Source: Aspidapion aeneum (lineage: Eukaryota > Arthropoda > Insecta > Coleoptera > Brentidae). From it: a stretch of DNA of 64,000 nucleotides. Each line of letters starts with the position of its first letter. Position 1 is the first letter of the stretch. Below, in pieces: positions 23,201 to 29,554 of this stretch. The notes beneath the pieces were generated by a model, which was not told the origin of the DNA, searched no databases, and worked only from the letters and a program-made list of their open reading frames with translations. The position numbers and the translations under genes are program-made. The stretch spans positions 9,518,931 through 9,582,930 of the forward strand of contig OY755047.1 of the NCBI GenBank assembly GCA_963576565.1, read 5' to 3'.

Positions 23201-24684
23201 CCATTTTGAAATTTGGCACATATTTTCCTAAAGCCTTGATAAAAAAATAGTTTTTTTTGAAAAAAATCAAAAATAACTTTTTTGAAAAAAATAAAAAAAT
23301 GTTTTTTTCAAAATTTCAAAAAAAAACAGATGGAAATATAGTAGGTCATGTGACAAATAGTTGGAGAGGTATTTAAATTGTCTTTACAAAGAGCTATATC
23401 TTATTAATCTGCGGTAAGTGGTCCTCAAGATATTTTAATTTTTGTGAAGCTGTGTTAGACCAAAATGGGTTAATTTTTTGATTTTTGAAAATTAATTTAA
23501 AAAAAACTACCAATCAGAAAAAAAAAATATTTTGGAATTTTGATCCCACCCATATAGAGAATATGTGTACGAAATTTTATCAAAATCGGTGAAATGGTCT
23601 GCCAAACCTCTGGTTAATTTGATATGAAATTACCCTATTTTCTCACATATCTCAAAAAGTACCCCAAAAAAAGAAACAAAATTTACACAAAAACAAAATT
23701 TTCATAAATAAAAAAGTTATAGACCCCCTCCCAAAATGCAGACTTATGGCTTACTATATTAAAATATGGTTTTCACCTTTCAGCTTCGCTTGAATTTTGA
23801 GCATCGTAAAGGTGGGACAGTTTTTTTCTATCCCCCCTAGAAATACCCTAAACTCCCCAAAAACATCGAATTTGGGACACCCTGTACAGGGTGTTTCATT
23901 ATATTTCTACCGTCCAATTTTTCCAGAATTTTTGTCCTAAAGGAAAAAATTAAAAAGAGATCTGCAAATGTTTTCCTTTTTGTTTACGGTATGATATTTA
24001 TTTTGGCAGTTTCCATATACAAGTGGCAGGTAAAAGTAACTTTTTTTTAAAGGAAACACCCTATATATTTTTACATTCATATTATGAATAGGGCTTAAAA
24101 TTTTCTTTCTAAAATAATAACATACTTTATAGCTGTCAACAATAGTTTATGAGATATAAGCACTTCTTTTTTAATAATAAAAAAAAGTACCACTCGGCAC
24201 CCCTGGTATATACCACTCTTTTAAGTTATATGTGACAGGTTGTGAGAAAATCAAAACAATTTTGATGGTCAAATGTCATTTTTAGATGTTATAGACATCA
24301 TATATGCCCATTGAAATCAGTAAAAGTTGAAATTATACTAGGTGTGCTACCAAATTTTTTTAATAATTGTAAAAATTTTAAATGGTTATGTCTTGTATAA
24401 AGTATGTTATAGTTTTATAAAGAAGATTTTAGGCCTTATTCATACCTGTAAAAATATATATGGTGTTTCCTTTAAAAACATCACTTTTATCTCCCCCCTG
24501 CATATGGTAAATTTTAAAATAAATGTCATACTGTAACCAAAAAGGAAAACATTTTCTAAACACTTTTTAATTTGACTAGTAGATTTAGCACTTACTCGTT
24601 TTGTAACTTCCGACTTCTTCTGTTATAACGTTCCAAACTACTAAACTTCTTTGTACCCCAATTTTGTGGACGCTCAGGGGTCAT
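2196..24684 (-). CDS. Unrecognised four-exon gene, 109-aa protein (exons 24684-24596, 22978-22850, 18445-18394, 2255-2196)
   Basis: Seen: an ATG at 24684 with A at -3 and an in-frame TGA upstream opens an 89-nt exon ending at a GTAAGT donor. Exons of 129, 52 and 60 nt follow, each with an AG acceptor and GT donor. Phases agree at every junction (2, 2, 0), and the joined frame is 330 nt ending in TAA. The protein is basic at the N-terminus (MTPERPQNWG, then an RNRRSRK-like stretch). A middle segment contains HCYVTLDFHLYTEG, followed by KNKGSWND and VRHVQLSIGKDLVILGVE, then a lysine-rich tail. No signal peptide or membrane segment is evident. I cannot name the family. Intron 3 contains the complete LTR retrotransposon. 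Inference: a real, conserved small gene, because chance agreement of start, stop, six splice sites and phases is unlikely. RNA-seq would settle it. Confidence 0.68.
3536..6427 (-). CDS. LINE ORF2: AP-like endonuclease plus reverse transcriptase, 963 aa, intact
   Basis: The uninterrupted frame carries an EEP-type endonuclease in the first ~230 residues (LNTQSIG, LTEHW, LAGDFNLNIL, then SDHTAQ) and a reverse transcriptase in the middle (YRPISLLS, QHGFLKGRS, LDLSKAFDSLDH, GIPQGSVLGP). The catalytic FADD is at residues 689-692. The protein would nick target DNA and prime cDNA from the nick. No RNase H is visible, which fits CR1/Jockey-type elements better than the I/R1 group; the clade is inferred from motif style. 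The start at 6427 overlaps the ORF1 remnant in another frame. Confidence 0.9.
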   Translation of the reverse strand: MAKWLHYKPFSEHPATPKQTKLGGCGSSSELSIIHLNTQSIGTSIDAINKIAETNCECFALCLTEHWKTDEQIKNYNIQNFRLVSAFCRNSNEHGGAAVYIRDTLVAKSREDISKLSERSTFECAAAEVLIGKKKIIVLSIYRTENPQILISKLDQILNDLLDKDSIIFLAGDFNLNILGNEKWPEIFKTFLTSFNISPSIKDYTRIDGNKKSCIDNIYTNLDIFTSLIFNPHTSDHTAQKLIFDCGITKNSEVKKRSYTTENKEIFKFLLSEVDWQPVFNCRLADIDKQWDTFINIFQTIFFQCFPEKSFCTKSKKSNWVQTPKIIESKNRLDILYTISANDQRYVAEYKAEKRRYNLLLAEARKSYYQKRIDNSDNKTKVSWQIVKEIKGGSKKSKLGLQGEPQKLSNDINKYMTDAAPNAVKKINSVDNFSINIKKNTECMYLSSVSESEILNIIKKLKNKHSFGHDEISTHLIKYVSSEIAGPLYFLINNSFRYGSFPQQLKLAIVKPLHKKGDPSKIENYRPISLLSSFSKIFENAMCNRLQNFFVKNNLINSSQHGFLKGRSVETATYDFITKIIEHLEAKKKTLGAFLDLSKAFDSLDHNFLLEKLKMYGIQGPALKWIESYLTGRSQMVCLDTDGSKTFSESINITLGIPQGSVLGPFLFLVYINDLAEAVTNESTDLLNFADDTNGLFCGVTLEALFEIARDGLCRAERWFSGNKLLLNSDKTVIVCFRTAQSREHYPETLQLLAQNVKPSEFVKFLGFYIDQHLTWGVQIQNVLKKLSSACYSIRILKDYLQQDVLLSVYYANFYSIMRYGVIFWGGAVGASDVFTLQKRVVRTILGMKARDSCRGKFKTLNILTFTAVYMFECIMFVFNNFQCFNHLLPSHEHNTRGPNLNIPAHRLSLTERSPLYVCVKFFNNLSRDIQSEQNTKAFKKKVFSHLVNLEPYSVEDFFTRPS
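6334..6482 (-). pseudogene. C-terminal remnant of LINE ORF1
   Basis: An open frame from the truncated 5' border reads KITLSDARKAEVMNQALWPN onward and stops at TAA (6336-6334), overlapping the ORF2 start by about 90 nt. The LWPNG-type ending resembles the end of ORF1 in several insect LINEs (from memory). All upstream ORF1 is lost. Confidence 0.5.
7861..8040. repeat. Tandem 57-bp repeats within the 5' LTR
   Basis: Units starting GTGGAAAGACCACA occur at 7861, 7918 and 7975, with a shorter divergent unit at 8024. The period is 57 bp for the first three. The same array is present in the 3' LTR (about 17458-17637). Each unit begins with an imperfect palindrome around GTGGAAAGACCAC. Confidence 0.85.
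8667..8726. repeat. Perfect 27-bp inverted repeat centred on the primer-binding site
   Basis: Arms 8667-8693 and 8700-8726 are exact reverse complements across 27 bp around the loop AACGTG. The left arm is the last 17 bp of the LTR, AA and the first 8 bases of the PBS. The right arm begins inside the PBS and continues 23 bp past it. Confidence 0.97.
8686..8703 (+). promoter_or_regulatory. Primer-binding site, tRNA-Lys
   Basis: TGGCGCCCAACGTGGGGC starts 2 nt after the LTR end. It is complementary over 18 nt to the 3' end of insect tRNA-Lys(CTT) including CCA, as I recall that tRNA. It would prime minus-strand DNA synthesis. Confidence 0.9.
8721..11237 (+). CDS. gag: gag: N/Q-rich repeat domain, capsid and zinc knuckles
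   Basis: The frame opens after a TAA at 8712 but has no ATG until 8877 (residue 53 of the open frame), which would give 786 aa. The palindromic leader may have replaced the original start. About 480 residues are N/Q-rich. They include six-and-a-half tandem units of 48 or 42 residues, each carrying NPCQN (8871-9727). A retrotransposon capsid region follows from about residue 530 (FTGSG, FLDKVEEF, WDDLVRELKINFLP). Near the end are cysteine motifs: CWNCGEKDTHTFQKC (CX2CX5HX4C) and a second, His-less CYKCG...CPVC. Gag would package element RNA in cytoplasmic particles. It ends in TAA at 11235 and overlaps pol in the -1 frame. Confidence 0.88.
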   Translation: MFVTPQINNTNNTQFSSPQPSIQSSLIITQSIPGTSTAPTNQPTSQISAPNPMSNPCQNIFNQSQTGQSLNFNQPLQSPSLNNPNNHNANSNSNNVGQNPMSNPCQNILNQSQTGQSLNFNQPLQSPSINNPINTNANLNQRNVGQNVMTNPCQNMSNQTQTSQSLNFHQPLQTLPINNPLNPNVNLNQSNTGQNPMSNPCQNMSNQIQSLNFNQPSQTMPINNTNANLNQSNVGQNVMTNPCQNVSNQTQTSQSLNFHQPLQTLAINNPINPNVNLNQNNTGQNPMSNPCQNMSNQIQSLNSNQPLQTMPINNTNANLNQSNAGQILVSNPCQNRASQNFYQPCPNQNPVNQNTSCQPTLNSGLNPASNFLPNLNLNSNQNHLYNQTSSYQLNPPVNFNQQSSNPIGNYQANPTLNNSQQFFNQNLNFQPTTNQIPCQQFTHHTLSQTQINSQPLNQILSNQNLNSQNLNHNNFSQFPLTSNHQTFVTPLYFQNNNNLNFSDPLPQIPTQPPQYGTNQNFSHSRNYSGHDANLFRKIGYIHQNNIKFTGSGSVLTFLDKVEEFVLSYNIDKNQLLTFAHEFFEGQIRTWYRQIKQRINSWDDLVRELKINFLPTNFENQLWQEIHSRTQGPNERPIIFISIMQTLFTRLTRQVSEWEQVQIVIKNLQPYYQNHLALKQVVNLDELTYLCRMIEETKIRSQNFQTPSTNNNINLMAPELAYQRPKNNFRINEISCDDPFYQNLTNNNAQSTSSPTSNIQLQSNFPTQTETLEPNISALNSLVCWNCGEKDTHTFQKCTKPRTKFCYKCGYKNKTVRECPVCSKNLPSAAPRSDGTANT
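8871..9727 (+). repeat. Tandem repeats inside gag (48- and 42-codon units)
   Basis: Units run in the order 48, 48, 48, 42, 48, 42 codons plus a partial unit, each starting N(P/V)M(S/T)NPCQN and ending GQ. The last four alternate 48/42, and each member is most like the one two places away. The latest duplication was therefore of a 90-codon pair. Confidence 0.85.
11171..15127 (+). CDS. pol: pol: protease, reverse transcriptase, RNase H, integrase
   Basis: A 1318-codon open frame in -1 relative to gag; ribosomes probably enter at 11192, so the ATG at 11171 need not be used. Domains in order: aspartic protease LLDTGA (Asp at ~177); reverse transcriptase with VYLDDL (YLDD 623-626); RNase H with QTDASN (Asp ~775) and YTDHHALLWL; integrase with an HHCC zinc finger (HHDSPLSGHFG at ~959, then KCDIC) and a DDE triad at about D1030, D1090, E1126, with 35 residues between the last two. 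The C-terminus is acidic (SESDSESEQP) and lacks a chromodomain. No stops or frameshifts and all catalytic motifs are present, so the enzymes look intact. Domain order PR-RT-RH-IN fits Ty3/gypsy. Confidence 0.95.
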   Translation: MPGLFKKLAQRSSKVGWDCEYINNTDKIGQHIITSTVSTQTISFTSTQTQTENMPPQISSLRPLDRTQYKNFTHDKKTQCDKKKITQWDKNKTQCNKNKTYYDKNKTQNKPLKIPTKSQELKHKEYSKQNNWSEWLNIVKNFYLNNQISPLFLANGNDLRPYISIQFKNLEVSALLDTGAMKSVLGKSGYELMLKNKIPILPHNYSSVSTADGNSQEVKGRVIIPIAVENQTKKLEFLIVPSIKHKMILGIDFCRKFNLYLNFADNSFYFNETSQDNQLSSPNTNNIKKLNQNLSPVPQIKNDLGYFQVSSTSPNQNSGSKNDCQFLLIKYIVTNFFENNPVSNKKLNTSNLTFPEIKFEQSINKPLSMTDPILNLLDLLQDEKFFDDIDEILSLESQPVATPLSQTSIEEIIVQEQKFKACIQSESDLNPEQKTQLDLVIKKFETLVSEKLGCTSLITHKIEVTTTEPFRKRPFLLSPYMHKHVNDEIDRMLKLDVITPSRSPYSSNVLLVPKANGEMRLCFDGRDLNKITKKDRYPLPNLTRILDKVKNAKYLSSIDLKHAFWQIPLHDQDSMEKTAFSVVGKGHFMFTKMPFGLCNSAQTLQRLMDTLFDPSIENDIFVYLDDLVCCTETFEKHVETLTKIFETLKSASFTINLKKCKFCLPSLEFLGYVIDRNGLHANPEKVSAIVKYPRPQNVTEIKRWVGVTGWYRRFIRGYSDLICPLTKLMQGKNKKQKIDWTDEAEKSFQELKTRLITTPVLANPDFSKQFIIQTDASNFAVGAVLVQGEGDEERVICYASKTLTRTEQNWTVTEREAYAIIFAVTKFRPYIEGSFFKIYTDHHALLWLSRIQQPVGRLARWSIFLSQFTYEIIFRKGKNNIVPDALSRIEISSFECYTDKWYDKMVKQVSDDPLKFPNYSVQENRLYRYIEHSYGINTNLKNWKLVIPKSERVNIIKNHHDSPLSGHFGVNKTYNRILEEYFWPDLKKDVKRYVSKCDICNQQKASQLGRIGKMGVGKQVDMPFQLISMDIMGPYPRSKSGFSYLFVIVDWFTKFTILHPLRRATAQEICKFVENHVFLTFGTPLTIVCDNGAQFISNEFKDLISRYKIKHIWYNAKYHPQINFCERYNRTIKTCIRCFLNQNKHKEWDKYLYQIMSALNNSVNSVTKYSPSFLVFGRIVPIYGDYYGKLENIYQCPYKFANAETLVGELAKLPEIYQKVSVLLQKSHLTNEKYYNFRKRNIEFQVGDTVYKKNYVLSNASKAFAAGLAQRFIKCQIIKKISPLIYDLLDGKGQVFTRIHIKDLKPTLSESDSESEQP
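11186..11228 (+). promoter_or_regulatory. Programmed -1 frameshift signal between gag and pol
   Basis: The heptamer A AAA AAC occupies 11186-11192, exactly in the gag frame (TCA AAA AAC). Eight bases later a stem can form between 11201-11209 and 11220-11228: nine pairs counting one T-G wobble and one C-A mismatch, loop of 10 nt. A slip back by one base enters the pol frame (AAA AAA CTT). Known: A AAA AAC with a stem 5-9 nt downstream is a standard -1 site. Confidence 0.85.
15240..15248 (+). promoter_or_regulatory. Polypurine tract
   Basis: GAAAGGGGG lies 4 nt before the TGT that opens the 3' LTR, the expected place for the plus-strand primer. The exact ends are not certain. Confidence 0.7.
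15253..18281 (+). repeat. 3' LTR (3029 bp)
   Basis: It aligns end to end with the 5' LTR once the LINE is removed. Differences I noticed are at 16706 (C to A relative to the 5' copy), 17836 (G to A), 18180 (A to G) and an A-run near 18193. It ends ATTACA, followed by the target duplicate GTTT. Confidence 0.95.
18394..18445 (-). CDS. Exon 3 of the unrecognised 109-aa gene
   Basis: Acceptor TTCGCCAG|G, 52 nt, donor GAG|GTAAAT in phase 0. The first G joins the GT of exon 2 into a Val codon, giving VRHVQLSIGKDLVILGVE. It lies 112 bp from the end of the retrotransposon's 3' LTR. Confidence 0.6.
19307..19424. mobile_element. Short TIR element (MITE), copy 1
   Basis: Ends CTCCAGTTCAAAAAAATTGA and its imperfect reverse complement TCAATTATTTGGCATTGGAG; 118 bp. 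A second copy lies at 20505-20629 in the opposite orientation. No coding capacity. Confidence 0.6.
19606..19735. repeat. Small inverted repeat
   Basis: GTGAGGTGAGTG near 19617 is mirrored by CACTCACCTCACCTCAC near 19705. Weaker pairing extends into GTTCACCCGTG/GTGAAC inside. Probably a decayed MITE. Confidence 0.4.
20505..20629. mobile_element. Short TIR element (MITE), copy 2, inverted relative to copy 1
   Basis: TCAAAATAATTGAGACA and TGTCTCAATTTTTTTGA form the ends. The internal TTTGACA/ACATTTAAA blocks match copy 1 when reversed. Confidence 0.6.
21394..22127 (-). mobile_element. Helentron-like noncoding element, copy A (three 119-bp units)
   Basis: Shares its whole layout with copies near 54.2, 56.5, 59.2 and 61.7 kb, but inverted. 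It has one end with GGGGCCCATATATTGGCAGA, an imperfect hairpin around TAGCTCACAC, three ~119-bp tandem units each with GGGTGGGGGTA, a block containing AACCGCTTGGCCGATTTTAA, a degenerate GTCT microsatellite, and a second hairpin end. Known: short tandem repeats, a GTCY microsatellite and palindromic ends recall DINE-1/Helentron-associated elements; the class is inference. Confidence 0.6.
22159..22667. mobile_element. MITE with CAGG-GTTTCAACAAAAA ends and TA duplication
   Basis: Left end CAGGCCGTTTCAACAAAAAC and right end GTTGAAACACCCTG are inverted repeats flanked by TA (22157-22158 and 22668-22669). Internal segments also mirror each other around GGTATGCTTT. 509 bp, noncoding; mariner-like by its TA target. 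Confidence 0.7.
22850..22978 (-). CDS. Exon 2 of the unrecognised 109-aa gene
   Basis: Acceptor TTATTTTAG|G. The first base completes the GA from exon 1 into a Glu codon, followed by 42 open codons with balanced composition in very A+T-rich surroundings. The donor is GT|GTGAGT in phase 2. Confidence 0.68.
23187..23752. repeat. Inverted repeat (possible MITE)
   Basis: AAGCCATAATTTCTCCATTTTG at the left mirrors CAAAATGCAGACTTATGGCTT at the right with a few mismatches. The interior is poly-A/T rich and shows no frame. Confidence 0.4.
23948..24572. repeat. Inverted-repeat element with ~190-bp arms
   Basis: 23948-24140 and 24385-24572 are imperfect reverse complements along nearly their whole length (shared blocks AAATGTTTTCCTTTTTG, AAAGGAAACACC, ATAACATACTTTATA). 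Noncoding foldback or MITE, ending 20 bp from the exon 1 donor of the 109-aa gene. Confidence 0.7.
24596..24684 (-). CDS. Exon 1 of the unrecognised 109-aa gene
   Basis: Codes for 29 codons plus two bases (GA) from the ATG at 24684. The donor is GA|GTAAGT, a near-perfect consensus. It ends only ~20 bp from a long-armed inverted-repeat MITE in intron 1. Confidence 0.65.
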
Positions 24685-24784
24685 TTTGCTCCCAGGTTCA
24701 AGTTCACGGTGCACAAATCAAAACGGTGACTTATAAAGTTCACCAAAAACACTATTTCTCACAAATATTTATCGAAATTTTCAA

Positions 24785-25058
24785 AAATGTTCTATCTATC
24801 TATCTATTGTTGGGTTTTTGGCTTTACCTTATAATATTATTTTAGTCTACATATTATTTTGGTGTGTTTTAATCTAGTATTGTTATTTTCTTAGACTAAT
24901 ATTAAATTGTATTTTTGTTTTTAGATTTTAAGTAAATAGTTATTAGTATCATGTTTGGAATTATTATGTTTTATTAACATTAAATGTATTTAATTATAAT
25001 AAGGTTTGTATTATGAAATAGCATACATTTGCTAATAAAGATTTATTCAATTCAATAT
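24785..25058 (+). mobile_element. Probable LINE 3' UTR fragment
   Basis: A+T-rich sequence ending AATAAAGATTTATTCAATTC with an ATTCA-type short-repeat tail, a form common at insect LINE 3' ends. A CTATCTATC run lies at its left end. No coding part remains. Confidence 0.4.
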
Positions 25059-26099
25059 ATCTTTGGTTAATTAGCCAGCTCTTGGTGGTTGAGATTGGGG
25101 TAGTCTGGCTCTCTAGGCCATCCTAGTTTTGTAGATGTTTCTCTTCCCATTTGATAACTTTGTAGTTATGTTGTGTTTCTTCTTAATGCTTTTCAGTGTT
25201 TCTTGCTTGTTTTGTATATGTGTATATCTATTTCACTGCAAATTTTTAAACTGGGATTGGTAGTGGGTTTTAAAAATGTTAAAAAAACAATCAAAACTGT
25301 TTAAAAAGATCAAAATTTTTTTCGGTTTCGGTTTCGGTTTCTAGGTATTGGCTTTGTCCGTCTGGGACAGTTAGCCAGATTCAATACCGTGGGCTTCAAG
25401 AGAGTCTGGTTCTGTAACCACTTGAGGCCCCTTATTTTAGTTTGTGTATCTTGTGAAATCAGTCTTTCTTTCTCTCTCTTAAGAATTCTCACACTGTATT
25501 TATTTACATCCCTCCAATAAAGAACCATCTATGTAGATATTTTTCTTTGTTTTATTTTATTTTTCTTTCTAAATTGCATCCATAGGATGTGGTTAATCTT
25601 TGTAGATGTGTATTTTATTTTATTTATTCTTTCCACTTGTTTTCTTCCTTTTGCTTATTTTTTTTTCTATATGTATATTTGTCTTTTTTTTTTCTTTTCC
25701 TTCTTTTTAAAACAATATCTGTTCTATATTTCTTTGTTAAATATTTCTTTTCTTTTTTTTTCTATGTAGATGTTTTTCTATCTTTATCTTCTTTATTCAT
25801 TTTTCTATCCGCTATCTTCACTCTTCTGTCTTCTCTCCCTTCTATCTTCCCTCCACCTGGCTCTTCTTTTGTTTTCTTATTTCTCTCAATTTTTTCTTTT
25901 GCCCTTCTTTCAATACTTTTTTTTTTCTTTTTATTATTCATTCACTCCATTCTTTCATTCATTCACGGACGTCACAACAAAGGTTAAAATAGGTAAAGGA
26001 TCCTAAAAGACTACCTATATGTATCTAGATTAATCTTGTAAAAAAAAAAAAACCAAAACAGAAAAAAAGGAACCAAAATTTCCAAACTTAAATCAAGAG
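25059..26099. other. Intergenic; 420-bp pyrimidine-rich tract at 25540-25960
   Basis: 25310-25340 contains a CGGTTT triplet run. From about 25540 to 25960 the plus strand is overwhelmingly T and C. The long hydrophobic frame across it is a composition artefact. No gene is seen. Confidence 0.5.
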
Positions 26100-28190
26100 T
26101 TTTCTCTCTTGTCATTTTTACAGTTTTATTCTGTTTTTTTCTAAAAATTGCAACAGAAGGTTACTCCTTTTAAAAGAAATTTGACTAAGGATACTTTCTA
26201 GAGATATGGGGCCGCACACGGTGTCTGTAAGTAGTTTGTAGATATTAAAGTCTGGTACCTCGTTAATTGGGCACTCAAAAAAGATGTGGTTCAGATCCTC
26301 AAGCCGACCACACTCACAGAGGGGAGAATCTTTAACACCGATCCTTTCAGATGGGCTGAGGTAAGACAGTGTCCCGTACGCATTCTGCATATGGTGGTTA
26401 TGTGCTTTCTGTTAGTAAAATTAAACCGTGTGAACCAAGGCTGAGTGGGAAATTCCGCTTGTATAAAACTATACCATGCTTTTTTTTCTTTTACTTTATC
26501 TTTCCATTTCTGTTTAAAGGTGTTTAGTGTTTTATGTTTTGTTATGTTAAAGGTATCTTCTTTAGTGTAATCTAAATTTTTTGGAATATTTAGGATTCTT
26601 CCCACGTTGGCTAGCTGGTCCACTTTCTCATTACCGTCTATCCCACAATGTGCCGGAATCCAAGCAAGCTTGACATGTGTGGTTTGACTCCACAAGGCCA
26701 AAATTGTCCTGGTGCTTAACGTAATAAAATCCTGCTTCCCATTGATTCCGTTCCTCTTTAGTTTATCCACAGAGCTTTTTGAGTCGGTGAAAATTATTAT
26801 GTTCTCTATATTCCTCTACAAACAAAACCTCAAGCCCTCATAAATAGCAACCATCTCTGCTGTGTTAATATTTATGTCATCCGGAAGTCTGCCTGAGTAA
26901 TTAAATTTTATACTGGGTATGTGAATTCCATAACCAACCCTATTCTCTGTCTTAAATGCATCTGTGTAAATAAATGTAAATCTGTCTCTGAATTTTTCAG
27001 TTTGTTCCAGGAAGTTAAGTTTAGCCAGATTTGAGTCCCTACTGATATTTAGATCGAGAATATCCATTTCTTGAAATTGAATGAGATACTCCTCTTGATA
27101 ACAAGGCAGTGTCTCGTGTGATCCTAGTAGTTTTAATTGATCTTTCATGTCAATGTAACCTTTAAGAAGGGAGGATATACGAGATAAATCAATATTTTTG
27201 GTATTAACTGTGTTTTTGTATTCTTTTAAAATATCAATAATGGGGTTGTTCTTTATACTGGCTGCTTTAGTAATCAGTTTTTGAGTAAGTATCTTTCTTC
27301 TGGTTGACAGGTCAACAGAAGCTGTCTCTCCATACAGTGCTAATACTGGTGTTGACTTCATACACCCTGTTATAATACGCATCCCTTGATTAAAAATAAG
27401 GTCCAATTTATTTAAATTTCTTTGTGAAGTTGGTTCTATGAAACTCGCGCCAAAATCGAGGTGAGACCTAACAAGTCCATCAAAGGCTATTTTTAATGTT
27501 TTGGGATCTGATCCCCACCAAGTTCCACAAAAGGCTTTTACCAAGTTCAGTCTCTTCCTAGCTTTGGTTATAATATTGTTTATGTGTATATCCCATTTTA
27601 AATTTCTTTGTAGTGTAACCCCTAGGTATTTTATATGGTCTTTATATAGAATTTTCCTGTTATCTATAAGTATATCTGGTGGGATGGTGGGAGATCTTCC
27701 TTTTCTGAACCAGACTGCCTCACACTTTTCCTCTGAGAGTTTTAAATTTTGTGATGATAGAAATTCGTTTATATTAGTTAGGGTTTCATTAAGGGTTTTT
27801 GTCATTTGAATAATGTTGTTTCCTTTGCAAAAGATCACCAGGTCATCTGCATATGCCATTATTTTGATTGACCTTGGAATAATATCAAAAATTTTTTTAA
27901 TGTAAAGGTTGAACAAAATAGGACTGAGAGGAGAGCCTTGAATAAGTCCCATGGTTGCCTCCTTAGGGCCATGGAGTTTTCCCTCTTTGTCTTTTATAAA
28001 GAGCTGTCTGTTATTAATAAGTCTGTAGATTAGGTTGCAAATGGTTATGGGGATCCCTGCTTCTATGAGGAGGTTGTAGAGTACTCCTATCCTGACACTA
28101 TCATAGGCGCCCCTAATGTCCAAGAAGACACCCACAACTGTCTGTTCCTGGCAGAAAGCATTGTGTATATATGAGGTTAATTTTTAAGAA
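26100..28190 (-). pseudogene. Decayed LINE (I/R1-like) with reverse transcriptase and RNase H
   Basis: Minus-strand reading from about 28190: KLTSYIHNAF..., VFLDIRGAYDSVR, GLIQGSPLSPILFNLYI and YADDLVIF (RT). Next come a thumb region, then RNase H in two frames: YTDAF...VGYG and NTAEMVAIYEGL in one, AWIPAHCGIDGNEKVDQLA in another. It ends with a cysteine motif CECGRLEDLNHIFFEC in a third frame. Frame changes fall near 26800 and 26350. The endonuclease and the RT N-terminus are missing, so it is 5'-truncated. RNase H plus YADD points to the I/R1/LOA group. Confidence 0.85.
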
Positions 28191-28680
28191 TTGACATAAC
28201 CTGTCTAATAAAACAAGGCCAACAAAAAAATAATCAAAGGCTAAATACTAACGCTGCCCGTGTTATTTTTTTTTTCGTTGTCCACACTATGAATCGAAAT
28301 TTTGTCGCTAGATGACGCCGCTAGACAAAATTGATGGGGGAATATTTGAGAGAGACAATTTTTAAAGTCGGTAAAGGACAAAAACTATTATAGGCAACCA
28401 AGCCAGGGGAATCTCTTTATCCCTCCGTTAATTTTTTGGCTGTTCCAAAATTTCCTTAGATTGTGACGCTGGCCTTAAAAAATATGAAGAAGAAGATATA
28501 GGAATCTTTAGAAAACCATAGGGGTAAGTTTTGTTTGTATTTTTTTGGCAACAAACTATAATTAATTATATATTAATTAATTCCAAATGAAATACATATC
28601 GGTTAATAAAAGGAAAGGTCCGCCATACTGGATCGCCATGTTGACTTTTTAAGTCTAATTTAAAACTCATAATCTATATA
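28191..28680. other. Intergenic, nothing recognised
   Basis: No exon, RNA gene or clear repeat was seen in this stretch. Confidence 0.4.
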
Positions 28681-28870
28681 GTCCTTGCCACAGGCAGTTA
28701 CACTTTTGTGACATTTCCAACCTCTTTGTTTATCTTGTGCATAATGACAGTAACAAGAAAAATTCTGAAAAATGACATGTCTTTAAGTTGTTTTTATCTG
28801 TGCATTTTTTCTTGTGAAAATACAGTCAGCATCTTTTTATTTAAGACATTAACAGTTTTGCCTTTAATTT

Positions 28871-28920
<50 letters not shown>

Positions 28921-29003
28921 AAATTAAAAAATATATATATATATATATACATATGTTTATATCATGTCAAAGTTACAAAAGTGTAACTGCATATGGCAAG
29001 GAC
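28681..29003. mobile_element. MITE with GTCCTTGCC ends, TA duplication and internal (TA)n
   Basis: Left GTCCTTGCCACAGGCAGTTA and right TAACTGCATATGGCAAGGAC mirror each other, continuing through ACACTTTTGT. TA flanks both ends (28679-28680, 29004-29005). A (TA)n tract occupies 28873-28915. 323 bp, noncoding. Confidence 0.7.
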
Positions 29004-29415
29004 TATAAATTTAAGATAACAGATTTTTTTAATTGCAGAACTTAAAAAAGGAAAAAAATATTTTTAAGGTATAAAGAATTTTAATTAAAAAACAATTTAA
29101 ATTACAAAAAAATAAATTACAGCTAATTAAGTTTGAATCTTAAAACGCTAATTGTTATATCACAATATTTTACATCCTACATGCAAGAAACAATAAGAAA
29201 GGTTTGTGTGCAATTTTTTAAAGAATTTGTTCATATGCTTTGTAAAAAACATGACACTGTATGATTTTTGTGTGCTCACCAAATATAAAAAAAACACTTT
29301 TCAGACACATTTTAAATGTCTTTCAAAAAATTGTGTTTTGGTCCTAGATAAAAATTTAAACTAACATTTTCAGGCACTAGACTTACAAGTATTACTTGCC
29401 CCCATGTGTCATATG

Positions 29416-29554
29416 TTAAAGTTCCTGGTTATCTTGGAGGTGTGAATAATGTTTTTCTACCAAAAGTCCAACCTGTGATGATATCCTCTTGCAACCAGTT
29501 TTTGAAAATAATTTAACTTCTGGTGGACCCCATTGCACTATTTTAAGTACTTCA
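29416..29554 (-). CDS. Torsin: Torsin exon 6 (sensor 2, stop)
   Basis: Acceptor AATTTTAG|T completes the AA from exon 5. Contains LFSKTGCKRISS, the sensor 2 GCK motif, and ends in TAA at 29416. Confidence 0.9.

Larger units (their letters stand above)
22979..24595. other. Intron 1 of the 109-aa gene with two inverted-repeat elements
   Basis: Holds the two inverted repeats at 23187-23752 and 23948-24572; otherwise A/T homopolymer-rich sequence with no coding signal. Confidence 0.45.

Noticed and set aside
25589..25987. 132-codon hydrophobic open frame
   Set aside because: It follows a T/C homopolymer-like tract. Phe/Leu/Ser-rich translation is expected from composition, and two overlapping frames look the same.
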